This document shows positions 8,986 to 17,500 of a stretch of DNA of 64,000 nucleotides, one piece after another (the first letter of the stretch is position 1; every line of letters starts with the position of its first letter). Made by a program: the position numbers and the translations under genes. The stretch is from Nocardia amamiensis NBRC 102102 (lineage in GTDB: Bacteria; Actinomycetota; Actinomycetes; Mycobacteriales; Mycobacteriaceae). Below the pieces are notes generated by a model that saw only the letters and a list, made by a program, of their open reading frames with translations, was not told the origin of the DNA and made no database searches. Location: contig NZ_BDBA01000032.1 of assembly GCF_001612745.1 (NCBI RefSeq), positions 1 to 64,000 of the forward strand, in the 5' to 3' direction.

Positions 8986-9017
8986 CCTGCCCAACCCTCG
9001 CAGCCGGCGATGACAAC
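8986..9017 (-). repeat. degenerate CRISPR repeat, leader-distal end
   Basis: CCAACCCTCGCAG at 8991-9003 is identical to the repeat core, but the flanks differ: CCTGC instead of GTTGC, and GCCGGCGATGACAAC at the other side. It lies 38 nt before the first perfect repeat, about one spacer length. A decayed terminal repeat on this side agrees with a leader at the opposite (right) end. Confidence 0.7.
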
Positions 9018-9055
9018 ACGCTCACCGTTGTCCACGGCGACTTCCCGACCGGCGC

Positions 9056-9547
9056 GTTGCCAACCCTCGCAGGGGCGATGAGGACCAGCAGGGCGATGGC
9101 CTCGTACACGTCGCCGCCCGGGTTGCCAACCCTCGCAGGGGCGATGAGGACTTTGTGCGGCCGCGGCATCGAACTCGTCCACAACGAGTTGCCAACCCTC
9201 GCAGGGGCGATGAGGACCTGCCGGGCGAACTCACCACGGAGCCGGTCTCGCGTTGCCAACCCTCGCAGGGGCGATGAGGACTGAAACCGTCCCGATCACC
9301 CGAGGCCGGTTCACGGTGTTGCCAACCCTCGCAGGGGCGATGAGGACCGCGGCCGAGCCGAGCTGCTCGCGAAGCGGTGTGAACGCGTTGCCAACCCTCG
9401 CAGGGGCGATGAGGACGTCCACACCCACACCACAAATCGACTTCGCCACCGAGTTGCCAGCCCTCGCAGGGGCGATGAGGACCGCTCATGACAGCTCTTT
9501 CCATGTGAAGTAGGACTGTTGCCAACCCTCGCAGGGGCGATGAGGAC
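9056..9547 (-). CRISPR. CRISPR array, 8 repeats and 7 spacers
   Basis: Eight 30-nt repeats start at 9056, 9122, 9188, 9252, 9318, 9387, 9453 and 9518. On the plus strand each begins GTTGCCAACCCTCGCAGG and ends CGATGAGGAC. Only the repeat at 9453 deviates (AAC to AGC). Spacers are 36, 36, 34, 36, 39, 36 and 35 nt. Read on the minus strand the repeat contains a CCCT-GCG-AGGG hairpin followed by exactly eight bases, TTGGCAAC, as expected for a Cas6-generated 5' handle. Transcription is therefore inferred leftward, co-oriented with the cas genes. Confidence 0.96.
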
Positions 9548-9700
9548 CCCAGGGTAAAGCTGCTGGTGGGAGGCCTTCTTCGCGGGTGGCAAGATACGGG
9601 GGTTGCAGCGGACCTCTGGTAGCGCTTGAAAGTACGGCGTGTCGCTGATCGATCTTGGTCGAGAGTCGAATGTGCGGGTTTGGAGGATTCCATTGAGCTG
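9548..9700 (-). promoter_or_regulatory. probable CRISPR leader
   Basis: Inferred from array polarity: the perfect repeats are at this end, the decayed one is at the other, and the predicted 5' handle is on the minus strand. No gene-like frame covers it. No specific promoter element could be assigned by eye. Confidence 0.4.
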
Positions 9701-10891
9701 TTGCGGGTGGCCGAAGTAGCGGGTGCTCGGACTAAAGGTGTTTACGCACCCGCACGCCTACCCCATCGCTTGCTGATCGAGGATTCGATGGCGTCGCCGC
9801 GCATACAGCACTGCGGCTCCACTATCCAAGGCCACGCGGCCACTGGCTCGGCGCGTAACCACGCAAGCTTCCTCGCGAAGGTGTCCATTTACTGCCTGTT
9901 TTCATCGCAATCTCCTCGCATATGCCCGAATCCGACAGTATCCGTGGTGTTCGGCCCTCTGTTGCGTCGACGCTGGTGAGAGCATGGAACAGGACGTTTC
10001 TGAAGCTGGTCGAACAGCTCAAGAAGCCGTGGACTGCGAATCCATTGGTCGCGGGTCCGCGGCTGTCGGGTACCGCGGTTGGACTGCCCACGCGTCGTCG
10101 CTTGCATCTGTAGTCAGTCCGATTTATCCGGAAGCAGCTTCGCGCAAGGCTGCGTGGTGGGATGAGTTGTGAATCGGCGCCGGCTACCGACTGCGCCCGC
10201 CCTGCATCGCTGCACTGGGTACACTCACCGGCACCGGCTTTCCCGGCATCGAAAAGTCCTGTCCACCATCGAATCCCGTGTCGGCTGCCTCAGCTTGGAA
10301 TGGCAGTGCACCCCTCGGCATCGAACTCACTGTGCGGAGTCGGGCGCGACGCCCACGGTGCTGCAGGACAACTCGGATCAGGCACGTAGCCGCCGTTACA
10401 GAGCTTGTCATTGACAGTCATCGTTGAAGCAACACGGTGCCGAGCCGCGTAAAGACAACAACTCAGCTCTCGTTTCGGTAGGCTGAGCCGAGGGAGAATC
10501 AGCAGACGGGCGGACAGGAGAGCCATGCCCTCGTCCCGGCTGTTGACTGGATCATGCGCGTTCATGTCGCTGATCCACCCTTACCCATGCCGTGGCGCAA
10601 ATAGCGGAGGAGATGGGCACTGGCTCCGATTTCATATGCCACCAGCCCATGAGGCTCAGCGGCTAACGAAGACTCCTCCGAACGCAATCGCTGGCACGGG
10701 CGTCAGGTGCAACGAACCGACTTGTAGCAGAACAGTTTTGCGGTGCGCCAGCCGTGGGACTGCAGCCATCACTGCGAACCGAGCGGCCCGGCTGAAGGTG
10801 GATGCACAAGCGTTCCGATACCGGTCTGCACGTTCGGAGCACCAAGCAATCTGCAATCCGTCGGTACGCTTCAATTCCACCGGCGCTCATC
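9701..10891. other. about 1.2 kb with no recognisable gene
   Basis: Several short open frames occur on both strands, up to about 117 codons, but none shows a recognisable family motif. Their arginine/serine-rich translations look like noise. The stretch separates the CRISPR leader from the recombinase module and may be decayed island DNA. Confidence 0.5.
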
Positions 10892-11140
10892 ATGTGCACT
10901 GACCCCAGCAATCGCAGGGTTAACCATCGCGTGGATGGGCCTGGCATCATCGAAGTCGTCTGCCCCGATGGCCCGCCTGAGTTGACCGATGACGCGGCCA
11001 GGGCGCTGCTTCAAATTCTGCTTCGACATGCACGTGAACACCCCGTCGAGAGGGAGGACGATGCCAAACCAGCCAAACGAGTGGGCCGTGCTCGACGAAC
11101 TGTTGGGACTCGTCCCCGAAACCGTCGAAAGCGCCGGTGA
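10892..11140 (+). CDS. small conserved-looking protein upstream of recombinase
   Basis: An 82-residue frame whose middle part (GPGIIEVVCPDGPPELT, then DDAARALLQILL) resembles small proteins often found just upstream of serine recombinases in actinobacterial islands; this likeness is from memory. The C-terminus is strongly basic (RARRTVGTRPRNRRKRR). It overlaps the recombinase start by 80 nt in another frame, so translation may be coupled. Function is unknown; a recombination accessory role is only a guess. The start at 10892 is the ATG nearest the conserved part. Confidence 0.5.
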   Translation: MCTDPSNRRVNHRVDGPGIIEVVCPDGPPELTDDAARALLQILLRHAREHPVEREDDAKPAKRVGRARRTVGTRPRNRRKRR

Positions 11141-12806
11141 ACAGCGGTTCGCGTTCTATGGCCGCTGCTCGACCGAAGACAATCAGGACCCGGAGACCTC
11201 GTATCGGTGGCAGCGGGGCAACGCGGAAAAGTTCGTGTCCGAAGCGTCCATCGTCGCCGACTACTTCGACATCGGCCAATCGCGGTCGGTGCCCTGGCAC
11301 CGACGCCGGGAAGCCGCGCGGCTGCTGGCGGATCTGAAGAATCCGGCCCGAGGATGGACGGCGATCGTTGTGGGCGAGGGGACCCGGTGTTGGTTCGGTA
11401 ATCAGTTCAGTTTGGTCGCGCCGCGCCTGCAGGCGCATGGGGTGCAGGCGTGGGTACCCGAACTTGGGGGACGCTTCGATCCGCGCAATGTCACACATTC
11501 GATGATGATGAGCATGCTCGGCGGGCTGAGTGAGTCCGAACGTCAGCATGTTCAGCAGCGCACCCGCGCGAGCATGGACGCTCAAGTCCTCAACGAAGGC
11601 CGACACCAAGGCGGTCGAGCACCGTACGGGTACATGGTGGTCGACGGTCCGCCGCACCCGAACCCTCACCGAGCCTCCGACGGGTTGAAGCTGCGGATCC
11701 TCTCACTCGATGTGAGCACCGCGCCGGTGGTGCAACGGATCTTTCGTGACTACCTCGCCGGCCGCGGCGACAAAGCCATCGCCATCGCTCTGAACCGGGA
11801 AGGTGTGCCCTGCCCTTCAGCGCACAGGCCGGAGCAGAATCGTCACCGCTCACAGGACGGTTGGCAGGCCAGTACGGTTGCCGCGATTCTGCAGAATCCT
11901 CGTTACACCGGCTACGCCGTGTTCGGCCGATGGACCAAACACGAAGAACTCCTCGACCCCGATGATGCTGCCGCTGGTAACGTCACCCGTTTCCGGCGCT
12001 CGCCCGCACGCCGCATCGTTCGCTCGAAAAGCCCCGCCCATCCGGCCATCGTCTCGGTAGAAACCTTCACCCAGGCTCAACTACTGCGACGCCAGCGTGC
12101 GGGCGGTGGCAACCGCACTCGCGCCAAGCTCGAACGCAACAGAGCATCCAGCGGTCTGCGCCCGTATCTACTGAGCGGACTCGTGCGCTGCGAGGGCTGT
12201 GGTCGAAAGATGCAGGCCGAGTTGGTTCGTGACGCCGTGTACTACCGATGCCGTGCCAAGACCATCGCCGCCGGGAGTCCGGTCTTGCAGGACCATCCCC
12301 GAACTGTGAACCTGCGCGAAGATGTCGTCGTCGGGCCGATCGACGGCTGGCTGGCGCGCCTGTTCGATCGTGAACACCGCGAGAAGACCATCGCGGCTCT
12401 CGTGGCCGCTCAAGACACCGATGACACCGACCTTCAGCGACGAACGCTTCGACAACGCGTTACCGACGCCGAGGCCAGACTCTCGCGTCACCTCGCCGCG
12501 ATCGAGGCAGGAGTTGATCCGCAAGCCCTCGTCACGGCCATGAACGCGGCACAGGCGGACAAAGCAGCAGCTCAGGCCGAGTTGAAGAGTCTACCCAAGA
12601 TCAATCGGCTCACCGATATCGAGATCCGAAAGTTGATCGACTCACTCGGCGACATTCGTGCGGTACTCGCTGCGGGAGATCCAGCCGATAAGGCTCAGCT
12701 GTACCGAACCTTGTCCTTAGAAGTGCGCTACCAGCACCAACAGCAACTCGCAATCGTTGGTGCCACCCCCTGTGGGGTTAGCACTGGTGTCCGGAGGGGG
12801 ACTTGA
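11061..12806 (+). CDS. large serine recombinase (integrase)
   Basis: Site-specific recombinase of the phiC31/large-serine type, 581 residues from the ATG at 11061, which is preceded by AGGGAGG. The N-terminal resolvase domain carries the nucleophile Ser37 in YGRCSTED. The recombinase domain includes GRAPYGY and ILQNPRYTGYAVFG. A zinc ribbon (CEGCGRKM ... YYRC) and a coiled-coil segment (about residues 455-510) follow. Such enzymes integrate and excise phages or genomic islands without host-specific cofactors. Its last seven codons lie inside the 3' end of the tRNA-Leu gene, placing the att site at the tRNA. It probably mobilises, or once mobilised, the DNA to its left. Confidence 0.92.
   Translation: MPNQPNEWAVLDELLGLVPETVESAGEQRFAFYGRCSTEDNQDPETSYRWQRGNAEKFVSEASIVADYFDIGQSRSVPWHRRREAARLLADLKNPARGWTAIVVGEGTRCWFGNQFSLVAPRLQAHGVQAWVPELGGRFDPRNVTHSMMMSMLGGLSESERQHVQQRTRASMDAQVLNEGRHQGGRAPYGYMVVDGPPHPNPHRASDGLKLRILSLDVSTAPVVQRIFRDYLAGRGDKAIAIALNREGVPCPSAHRPEQNRHRSQDGWQASTVAAILQNPRYTGYAVFGRWTKHEELLDPDDAAAGNVTRFRRSPARRIVRSKSPAHPAIVSVETFTQAQLLRRQRAGGGNRTRAKLERNRASSGLRPYLLSGLVRCEGCGRKMQAELVRDAVYYRCRAKTIAAGSPVLQDHPRTVNLREDVVVGPIDGWLARLFDREHREKTIAALVAAQDTDDTDLQRRTLRQRVTDAEARLSRHLAAIEAGVDPQALVTAMNAAQADKAAAQAELKSLPKINRLTDIEIRKLIDSLGDIRAVLAAGDPADKAQLYRTLSLEVRYQHQQQLAIVGATPCGVSTGVRRGT
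12785..12806. other. candidate attachment site (att) at tRNA 3' end
   Basis: Overlap of the recombinase 3' end with the tRNA-Leu 3' end, including the encoded CCA. Integration at a tRNA 3' end normally restores the gene and leaves a partial copy at the far end of the element. That second copy was not seen in this window, so it would lie left of position 1. The exact crossover dinucleotide cannot be read from one junction. Confidence 0.45.
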
Positions 12807-12872
12807 ACCCCCACGCCCGATAAAGGGCACTAGCACCTCAAGCTAGCGCGTCTGCCATTCCGCCACCCGGAC
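12785..12872 (-). tRNA. tRNA-Leu (anticodon GAG)
   Basis: On the minus strand, 88 nt including an encoded CCA. The acceptor stem GTCCGGG pairs with the TCCGGAC before ACCA (one G-U). The anticodon stem CTAGC/GCTAG encloses the loop TTGAGGT, with GAG at 12837-12839. The long variable arm (GCCC ... GGGC) is typical of a type II leucine tRNA, and the T-arm contains GTTCAAGTC. Confidence 0.95.
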
Positions 12873-12965
12873 CGGTGTGCTCAGCAAGATTATCGGATCG
12901 CCGGGCGTGGACCAAATCGTGGCCTGACCTGGGGATTGTCGGAGGGTTGCCGAGGGGTGAATCGG

Positions 12966-13003
12966 CGCGGGCCGGGCAGGGTTCTGCCTGGCGCGGCCCG
13001 CGC
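12966..13003 (-). terminator. GC-rich hairpin downstream of the oxidoreductase gene
   Basis: A strong inverted repeat: CGCGGGCCGGGCAG on one arm and CTGCC(TGG)CGCGGCCCGCG on the other, around a short loop. It starts just after the stop codon of the gene ending at 13010. There is no clear U-tract, common in high-GC actinobacteria. Confidence 0.55.
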
Positions 13004-13009
13004 GGTGGA

Positions 13010-13882
13010 TCAGTGGAGTTCTTCGAATGTGCGTTCGAAGGCGAGGGAGCCGTTGCCGTCGGCTACCTGGCGGTCGAGGAGGTTCTTCAGGGGGGCGACG
13101 AAGTCGGTGGTGACGCCTGCGTCGCGGCTGGCGCGGTTGATCGCGTCGAGGGCCGCCTTGTGGAAGGCGATGGGCTGGATGGAGGAGCCGGTGTAGTCGG
13201 CGGCGTCGATGGCTTGGCCTTGCAGTGGGAGTGTCTGAGTCATCGCGGTGACCCATGCGGCGACCCGTGGGGCGAATTCGGCGGCGGGTACGCCGACCGA
13301 ACGCATCATGGCCGCGCCGTGCAGGAAGCCGCCGAACATCGCATACATGGCGGCGAGCAGGGCGAAGTCGTAGGTCGATGCGAAGCCGGCGTCGTCGCCG
13401 AAGTACTCTGCGGCGGCGAGCAATTCGAGGGTCTCGCGGTGGGCGTCGAAGACGGTCTGCGAGCCGCTGTAGAGGATGGAGGCGCCGGGCTGGCCGATCA
13501 TGGTCGGTACCGCCATGATTCCGCCGTCGAGGTAGGCGATGTCGTGCGCGGCCGCCCAGCGGGCGAGTTCGCGGGACTCCTCCGGTGCGGTGGTGGTCAG
13601 GTTGATCAGCTGCCGCCCGGCCAGCCGGTCGGCGACCGGGTCGAGGGTGGCGTGTACCGAAGCGTGGTCGAACAGGACGGTGACGACCGGGCCGCCAACG
13701 CTGATCGCGTCTGAGACGGTCGCGGCGCCGACAGCTCCGGCGGTGACGAGGTCGGCGTCCTTGCCGGGGGTGCGGTTCCAGACCGACGTCGTGCGGCCGG
13801 CCTTCAGCAGAGTCGCGGCGAGGGCATGGCCCATTGCGCCCAGTCCCAGGATGGTTACCGGGGTGTTCGTGGTTTCCGCCAT
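13010..13882 (-). CDS. NAD(P)-dependent imine reductase / 6-PGDH-like oxidoreductase
   Basis: A 290-residue enzyme of the beta-hydroxyacid dehydrogenase superfamily, closest to bacterial imine reductases. The Rossmann motif GLGAMGHALA is at residues 12-21. The segments NLTTTAPEE and GGIMAVPTMIGQPG...ILYSG are typical of the imine reductase group, and a helical dimerisation domain follows. The ATG at 13882 is preferred over 13933 because it has an AAGGAG ribosome site and gives the usual family length. It diverges from the HxlR-type regulator gene, with repeated operator-like motifs between them, so the regulator probably controls it. The natural substrate is unknown and a role in the polyketide pathway is unproven. 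Confidence 0.82.
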   Translation of the reverse strand: MAETTNTPVTILGLGAMGHALAATLLKAGRTTSVWNRTPGKDADLVTAGAVGAATVSDAISVGGPVVTVLFDHASVHATLDPVADRLAGRQLINLTTTAPEESRELARWAAAHDIAYLDGGIMAVPTMIGQPGASILYSGSQTVFDAHRETLELLAAAEYFGDDAGFASTYDFALLAAMYAMFGGFLHGAAMMRSVGVPAAEFAPRVAAWVTAMTQTLPLQGQAIDAADYTGSSIQPIAFHKAALDAINRASRDAGVTTDFVAPLKNLLDRQVADGNGSLAFERTFEELH

Positions 13883-13965
13883 TGCGGGTTTCAACTCCTT
13901 GGGTTCGAGAACGTCCTGGTCGGCGCGCCGCAACCAAGACTGCTCGATGCCAAGCGGCTCGACAA

Positions 13966-13997
13966 GTACCTACTAATTTGTCTGGTACTTACTAGTT
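13966..13997. promoter_or_regulatory. operator-like direct repeats for the HxlR regulator
   Basis: GTACCTACTAATT (13966-13978) and GTACTTACTAGTT (13985-13997) are near-identical direct repeats with a 19-bp period, in the divergent promoter region between the oxidoreductase and regulator genes. The second copy continues as TACTAGTTGGT, an 11-mer found again at 14444-14454 upstream of the polyketide synthase. Confidence 0.6.
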
Positions 13998-14026
13998 GGT
14001 GTGTGAACAGGTAGAGAGGATGCACG

Positions 14027-14383
14027 ATGGGCGCGAAGCGATCAGGACCATACTTCTGCGGTATCGATGCCGCGATGGACGTCATCGGCGGCAAGTGGAA
14101 GGCGCTGATCCTGTGGGAGCTGGAGAACTTCGGTGTCCGGCGTTTCGGCGAACTGCGTAAGGGGTTGCCGGGGGTCTCGGAGAAGATGCTGATCCAGCAG
14201 CTGCGCGAGCTGGAGGAGGACGGCATCGTCGACAGGACTGTGTACCGCGAGGTCCCGCCGCGTGTCGAGTACCGGCTGACCGCCCTCGGCGTCGCACTCA
14301 ACGCCGCGCTCGAGCCGCTGGGCGCGTGGGGCCGCGACCGGATCGATCGGATCGGTGCGGAGCGGGTGCATCAGGCGCTCTGA
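14027..14383 (+). CDS. HxlR/YodB-family winged-helix regulator
   Basis: A 118-residue single-domain regulator with the HxlR signature: DVIGGKWKALILWEL, RRFGELRKGLPGVSEKML (recognition helix region) and the wing YREVPPRVEYRLT. Cys11, preceding the winged helix (PYFCGIDAAMD), lies where HxlR/YodB proteins carry the cysteine used to sense electrophiles such as quinones or aldehydes. It is divergent from the imine-reductase-like gene and 104 bp upstream of the polyketide operon, reading in the same direction as that operon. Shared TACTAGTTGGT motifs suggest it controls both flanks. Repressor or activator cannot be decided from sequence. Confidence 0.88.
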   Translation: MGAKRSGPYFCGIDAAMDVIGGKWKALILWELENFGVRRFGELRKGLPGVSEKMLIQQLRELEEDGIVDRTVYREVPPRVEYRLTALGVALNAALEPLGAWGRDRIDRIGAERVHQAL

Positions 14384-14511
14384 AGTGAATCCTTCAAAAG
14401 TGAATGTTTCATCTTGGCAACATCGCCGAGCGAAAGATCAAGCTACTAGTTGGTAACTTTAGTTAATTTTGTGCACACATAACGTAATTGACGGTTAACC
14501 AGGCCCGTCGT
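14383..14511 (+). promoter_or_regulatory. leader of the polyketide synthase operon
   Basis: An AT-richer stretch than its surroundings. It contains a direct repeat AAGTGAAT (14383-14390 and 14398-14405), and at 14444-14466 a TACTAGTTGGT followed by the related AACTTTAGTTA. The 11-mer is identical to part of the HxlR-operator candidate. Core -35/-10 boxes could not be assigned with confidence. Confidence 0.5.
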
Positions 14512-17500
14512 ATGTTCCACGTCACAACTTTGCACGAGTGGGTGGCGTGGCTGATGGCGGATGATGGGTACGACCTTCGGGTCTTGCTGACGCGAGCACT
14601 TCGCCGGATTCAGGAGTTGGAGGCGGGGCCGGAGCGCGAACCGATCGCTGTCATCGGCATGGGCTGCCGGTTCCCCGGCGGCGCCGAAAGCCCGCGGCAG
14701 TACTGGGAACTGCTCTCCTCGGGGCGCGGCGCGATTGTCGAAGTGCCGGAAAAGCGTTGGCCGGTAGCGGATTCGGCGCCGCGGAGGGCGCGGCGGCGGG
14801 CCGGATTGCTCGCCGGGCCGATCGATGCCATGGACACGGCGTTCGTGGGCATCGCGCCGCGGGAAGCGGCATCGATGGATCCGCAGCAGCGTCTGGTGCT
14901 CGAAGTTGCCTGGGAGGCGATGGAAGACGCCGCGTCGGTGCCGGATGGGCCGGCGGCGGCACGTACCGGCGTCTTCCTCGGTGTGAGCTGGCAGGAGTAC
15001 CAGCGCACGATCACACCGGACTGGGTGAGCTCGGTGGACGCGCACACTCTCACCGGAACGATGTCGAGCATCGTGGCCGGGCGGGTGTCCTACGTGCTCG
15101 GGTTGCGTGGACCCGCTGTGGCGATCGATACGGCGTGTTCGTCGTCGCTGGTGGCCGTGCACCAGGCGTGTCGCAGTCTGCGCGCGGGGGAGTGCGAGGT
15201 GGCGCTGGCAGGCGGAGTGAATCTGCTGCAGTCCGAACTCACCTCCGAGGCGCTGGCCCGGATGGGCGCGCTCTCACCGGATGGGCACTGTCGTCCCTTC
15301 GACGCGCGGGCGAACGGGTATGTGCGTGGCGAAGGCGCGGGTGTCGTTGTCCTGAAACCGCTGTCCAGGGCGCTGGCCGACGGTGATCCCATCCGGGCGC
15401 TCATCCGAGGCTCGAGCGTGAACCACGACGGTCGCTCTATGGGACTGACCGCGCCGAACCCGACCGCGCAACGCGAGCTGCTGCGTGACGCGCTGGCCGA
15501 CGCCGGATGCGCCGCCGACCAGGTCGGCTACGTCGAAACGCACGGCACCGGTACGCCACTGGGCGATCCGATCGAGATCGAGGCGTTGTCCCAGGTGCTC
15601 GGCGCGCCGCGGGCGGACGGGTCGGTCTGCCTGCTTGGTTCGGTCAAGTCCCAGATCGGTCATCTGGAGGCGGCGGCGGGCATCGCCGGGCTGATCAAGG
15701 CGGTGCTGCAGCTGGAGCACGAACGCATCCCGCGCCAGCACGATTTCGCCGCGATGAACCCCAAGATCGCGCTCGACGGCACGGCGCTGGCGGTGCCGAC
15801 CGACGATGTCGCGTGGCCACGCACCGACCGGCCACGGCTGGCGGGAGTGAGCTCGTTCGGGTTCGCGGGCACCAATGCGCATGTGCTGCTGGAGCAGGCA
15901 CCCGAACCGGCGCCGACCGTGGACCCACAAGAGCCTGCGCTGCTTGTGCTTTCGGCGCGGACCGCCTCGGCGCTCGATGCGCTCTCCCGGCGGTACGTCG
16001 AGCATTTGGGTACGACGCAGTCGCCGCTCGCCGACATCGCCGCCACCGCGGCTATCGGGCGCTCGCATTTTGTTCACCGGCGCGCGGTCGTTGCGCGGAC
16101 GACCGCGGACGCGGCGCGGAAACTCGCAGAACCGTCTGGTCGGTCGACCGACCTGGAGTCAGGGAAGCCGCGGGTCGCGATGCTGTTCACGGGGCAGGGA
16201 GCGCAGTACGCGGGGATGGGTGCCGCGCTCGACCGCAGGTATCCGGCTTTCCGCGCGGCGCTGGACCGCTGTGACGACATCCTGGGACAGCTTCCCGGCG
16301 GGATTCGTTTGCGGTCGGTGCTGTTCGACGCGAACGACGAGGTGCTGACCCGCACCGAGTATGCGCAACCAGCACTGTTCGCGATCGAATGGGCATGTGC
16401 CGAACTGTGGGCGGCGTGCGGTGTTCGTCCCGATATCGTGCTCGGGCACAGTCTCGGTGAGCTGGTGGCGGCAACCGTGGCGGGAGTTCTCGACTTGGAG
16501 GCCGGGCTGCGTCTGGCGGCGGAGCGCGGCCGGCTGATGCAGGCGGTCGCGCAGCAGGGGGCGATGGCGGCCGTCTTCGGCAAAACCGAGGAGTTCGAAG
16601 CGCTGCTGGGCGTGCTGGCGGCGGAGGTGGCCGTGGCGGCGGTCAACGGCCCGGGACAGTTCGTCGTCTCCGGGACGGCCGAGGCGGTGCGTCGGATCCT
16701 GGAAGACGCTGCCCAGCGGTCGATACGCTCGGTGATGTTGCCCGGCAGCACGGCATTCCACTCGCCGCTGCTGGACCCGATGCTGGACGAGTTCGAAGCG
16801 CGTGTCGCCGAGCTGGTCCCCGCGCCGCGAGCAGCGGCGATTCCGCTGGTGTCGAATGTGACCGGCACGCGGATCGAGTCCAGGATGGACGCCGCGTACT
16901 GGCGTGCGCATGCCCGCGGGACGGTACGGTTCGCCGACGGCGTGCGGTCGGTCGCCGACTTCGGCGTGGACGCGTATCTCGAAGTGGGACCGCACCCGGT
17001 GCTGCTGGAGTTCGGTCGGCAGTCCGACCCGGACGCTCTGTGGGTGCCGAGTATGCGCCGGACGTCCACCGACGACGAGGTGCTGCTCACCGGACTCGGC
17101 CAAATGTATTGCGCGGGTGCGGAAATCGACTGGACATCGGTGATTCCGCCACAAACACGGCGGCGCAACGGGCTGCCCACCTACCCCTTCGAACGAGAGC
17201 GGGTGACTGTGCCGATCGCTGGCGCATCCTCGAACACCGGATATCTCGCCGAGCATCGGTTCCAGGACCGGGCCGTGGTGCCTGCCGCGTATCTCGCCTT
17301 GCGGGCGTTGCGCGCGGTCGGGGGCATGGACCGCGAACTCGTCGACTTCGTCGCGGCCCGGCCGGTACCGCTGGAGGAATTGGCCGACCCCGTCGTGTCC
17401 CGCACGGATGGCCGCGCCGATGTTCAGTTCCAGGTCGACAACGGTGCTCGCACAGCGGCTTCGGGCTCGGTGCAAGCCGCCACTTCCAATCGACCACGGG

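Noticed and set aside
8986..9017. A ninth full CRISPR repeat
   Set aside because: Only about 13 central bases match exactly and there are two single-base insertions, so it is listed as a degenerate terminal repeat and kept outside the array bounds.
9086..9517. Self-targeting spacers against this window
   Set aside because: I compared the spacers by eye with the window and saw no match; a real search against the whole genome is still needed.
9626..9979. 117-codon plus-strand frame right of the CRISPR array
   Set aside because: No motif, no ribosome site, and it starts in the probable leader; it is treated as non-coding.
10656..10950. Overlapping minus-strand frames of 74 and 95 codons before the recombinase
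   Set aside because: Cys/Arg/Ser-rich translations without recognisable features.
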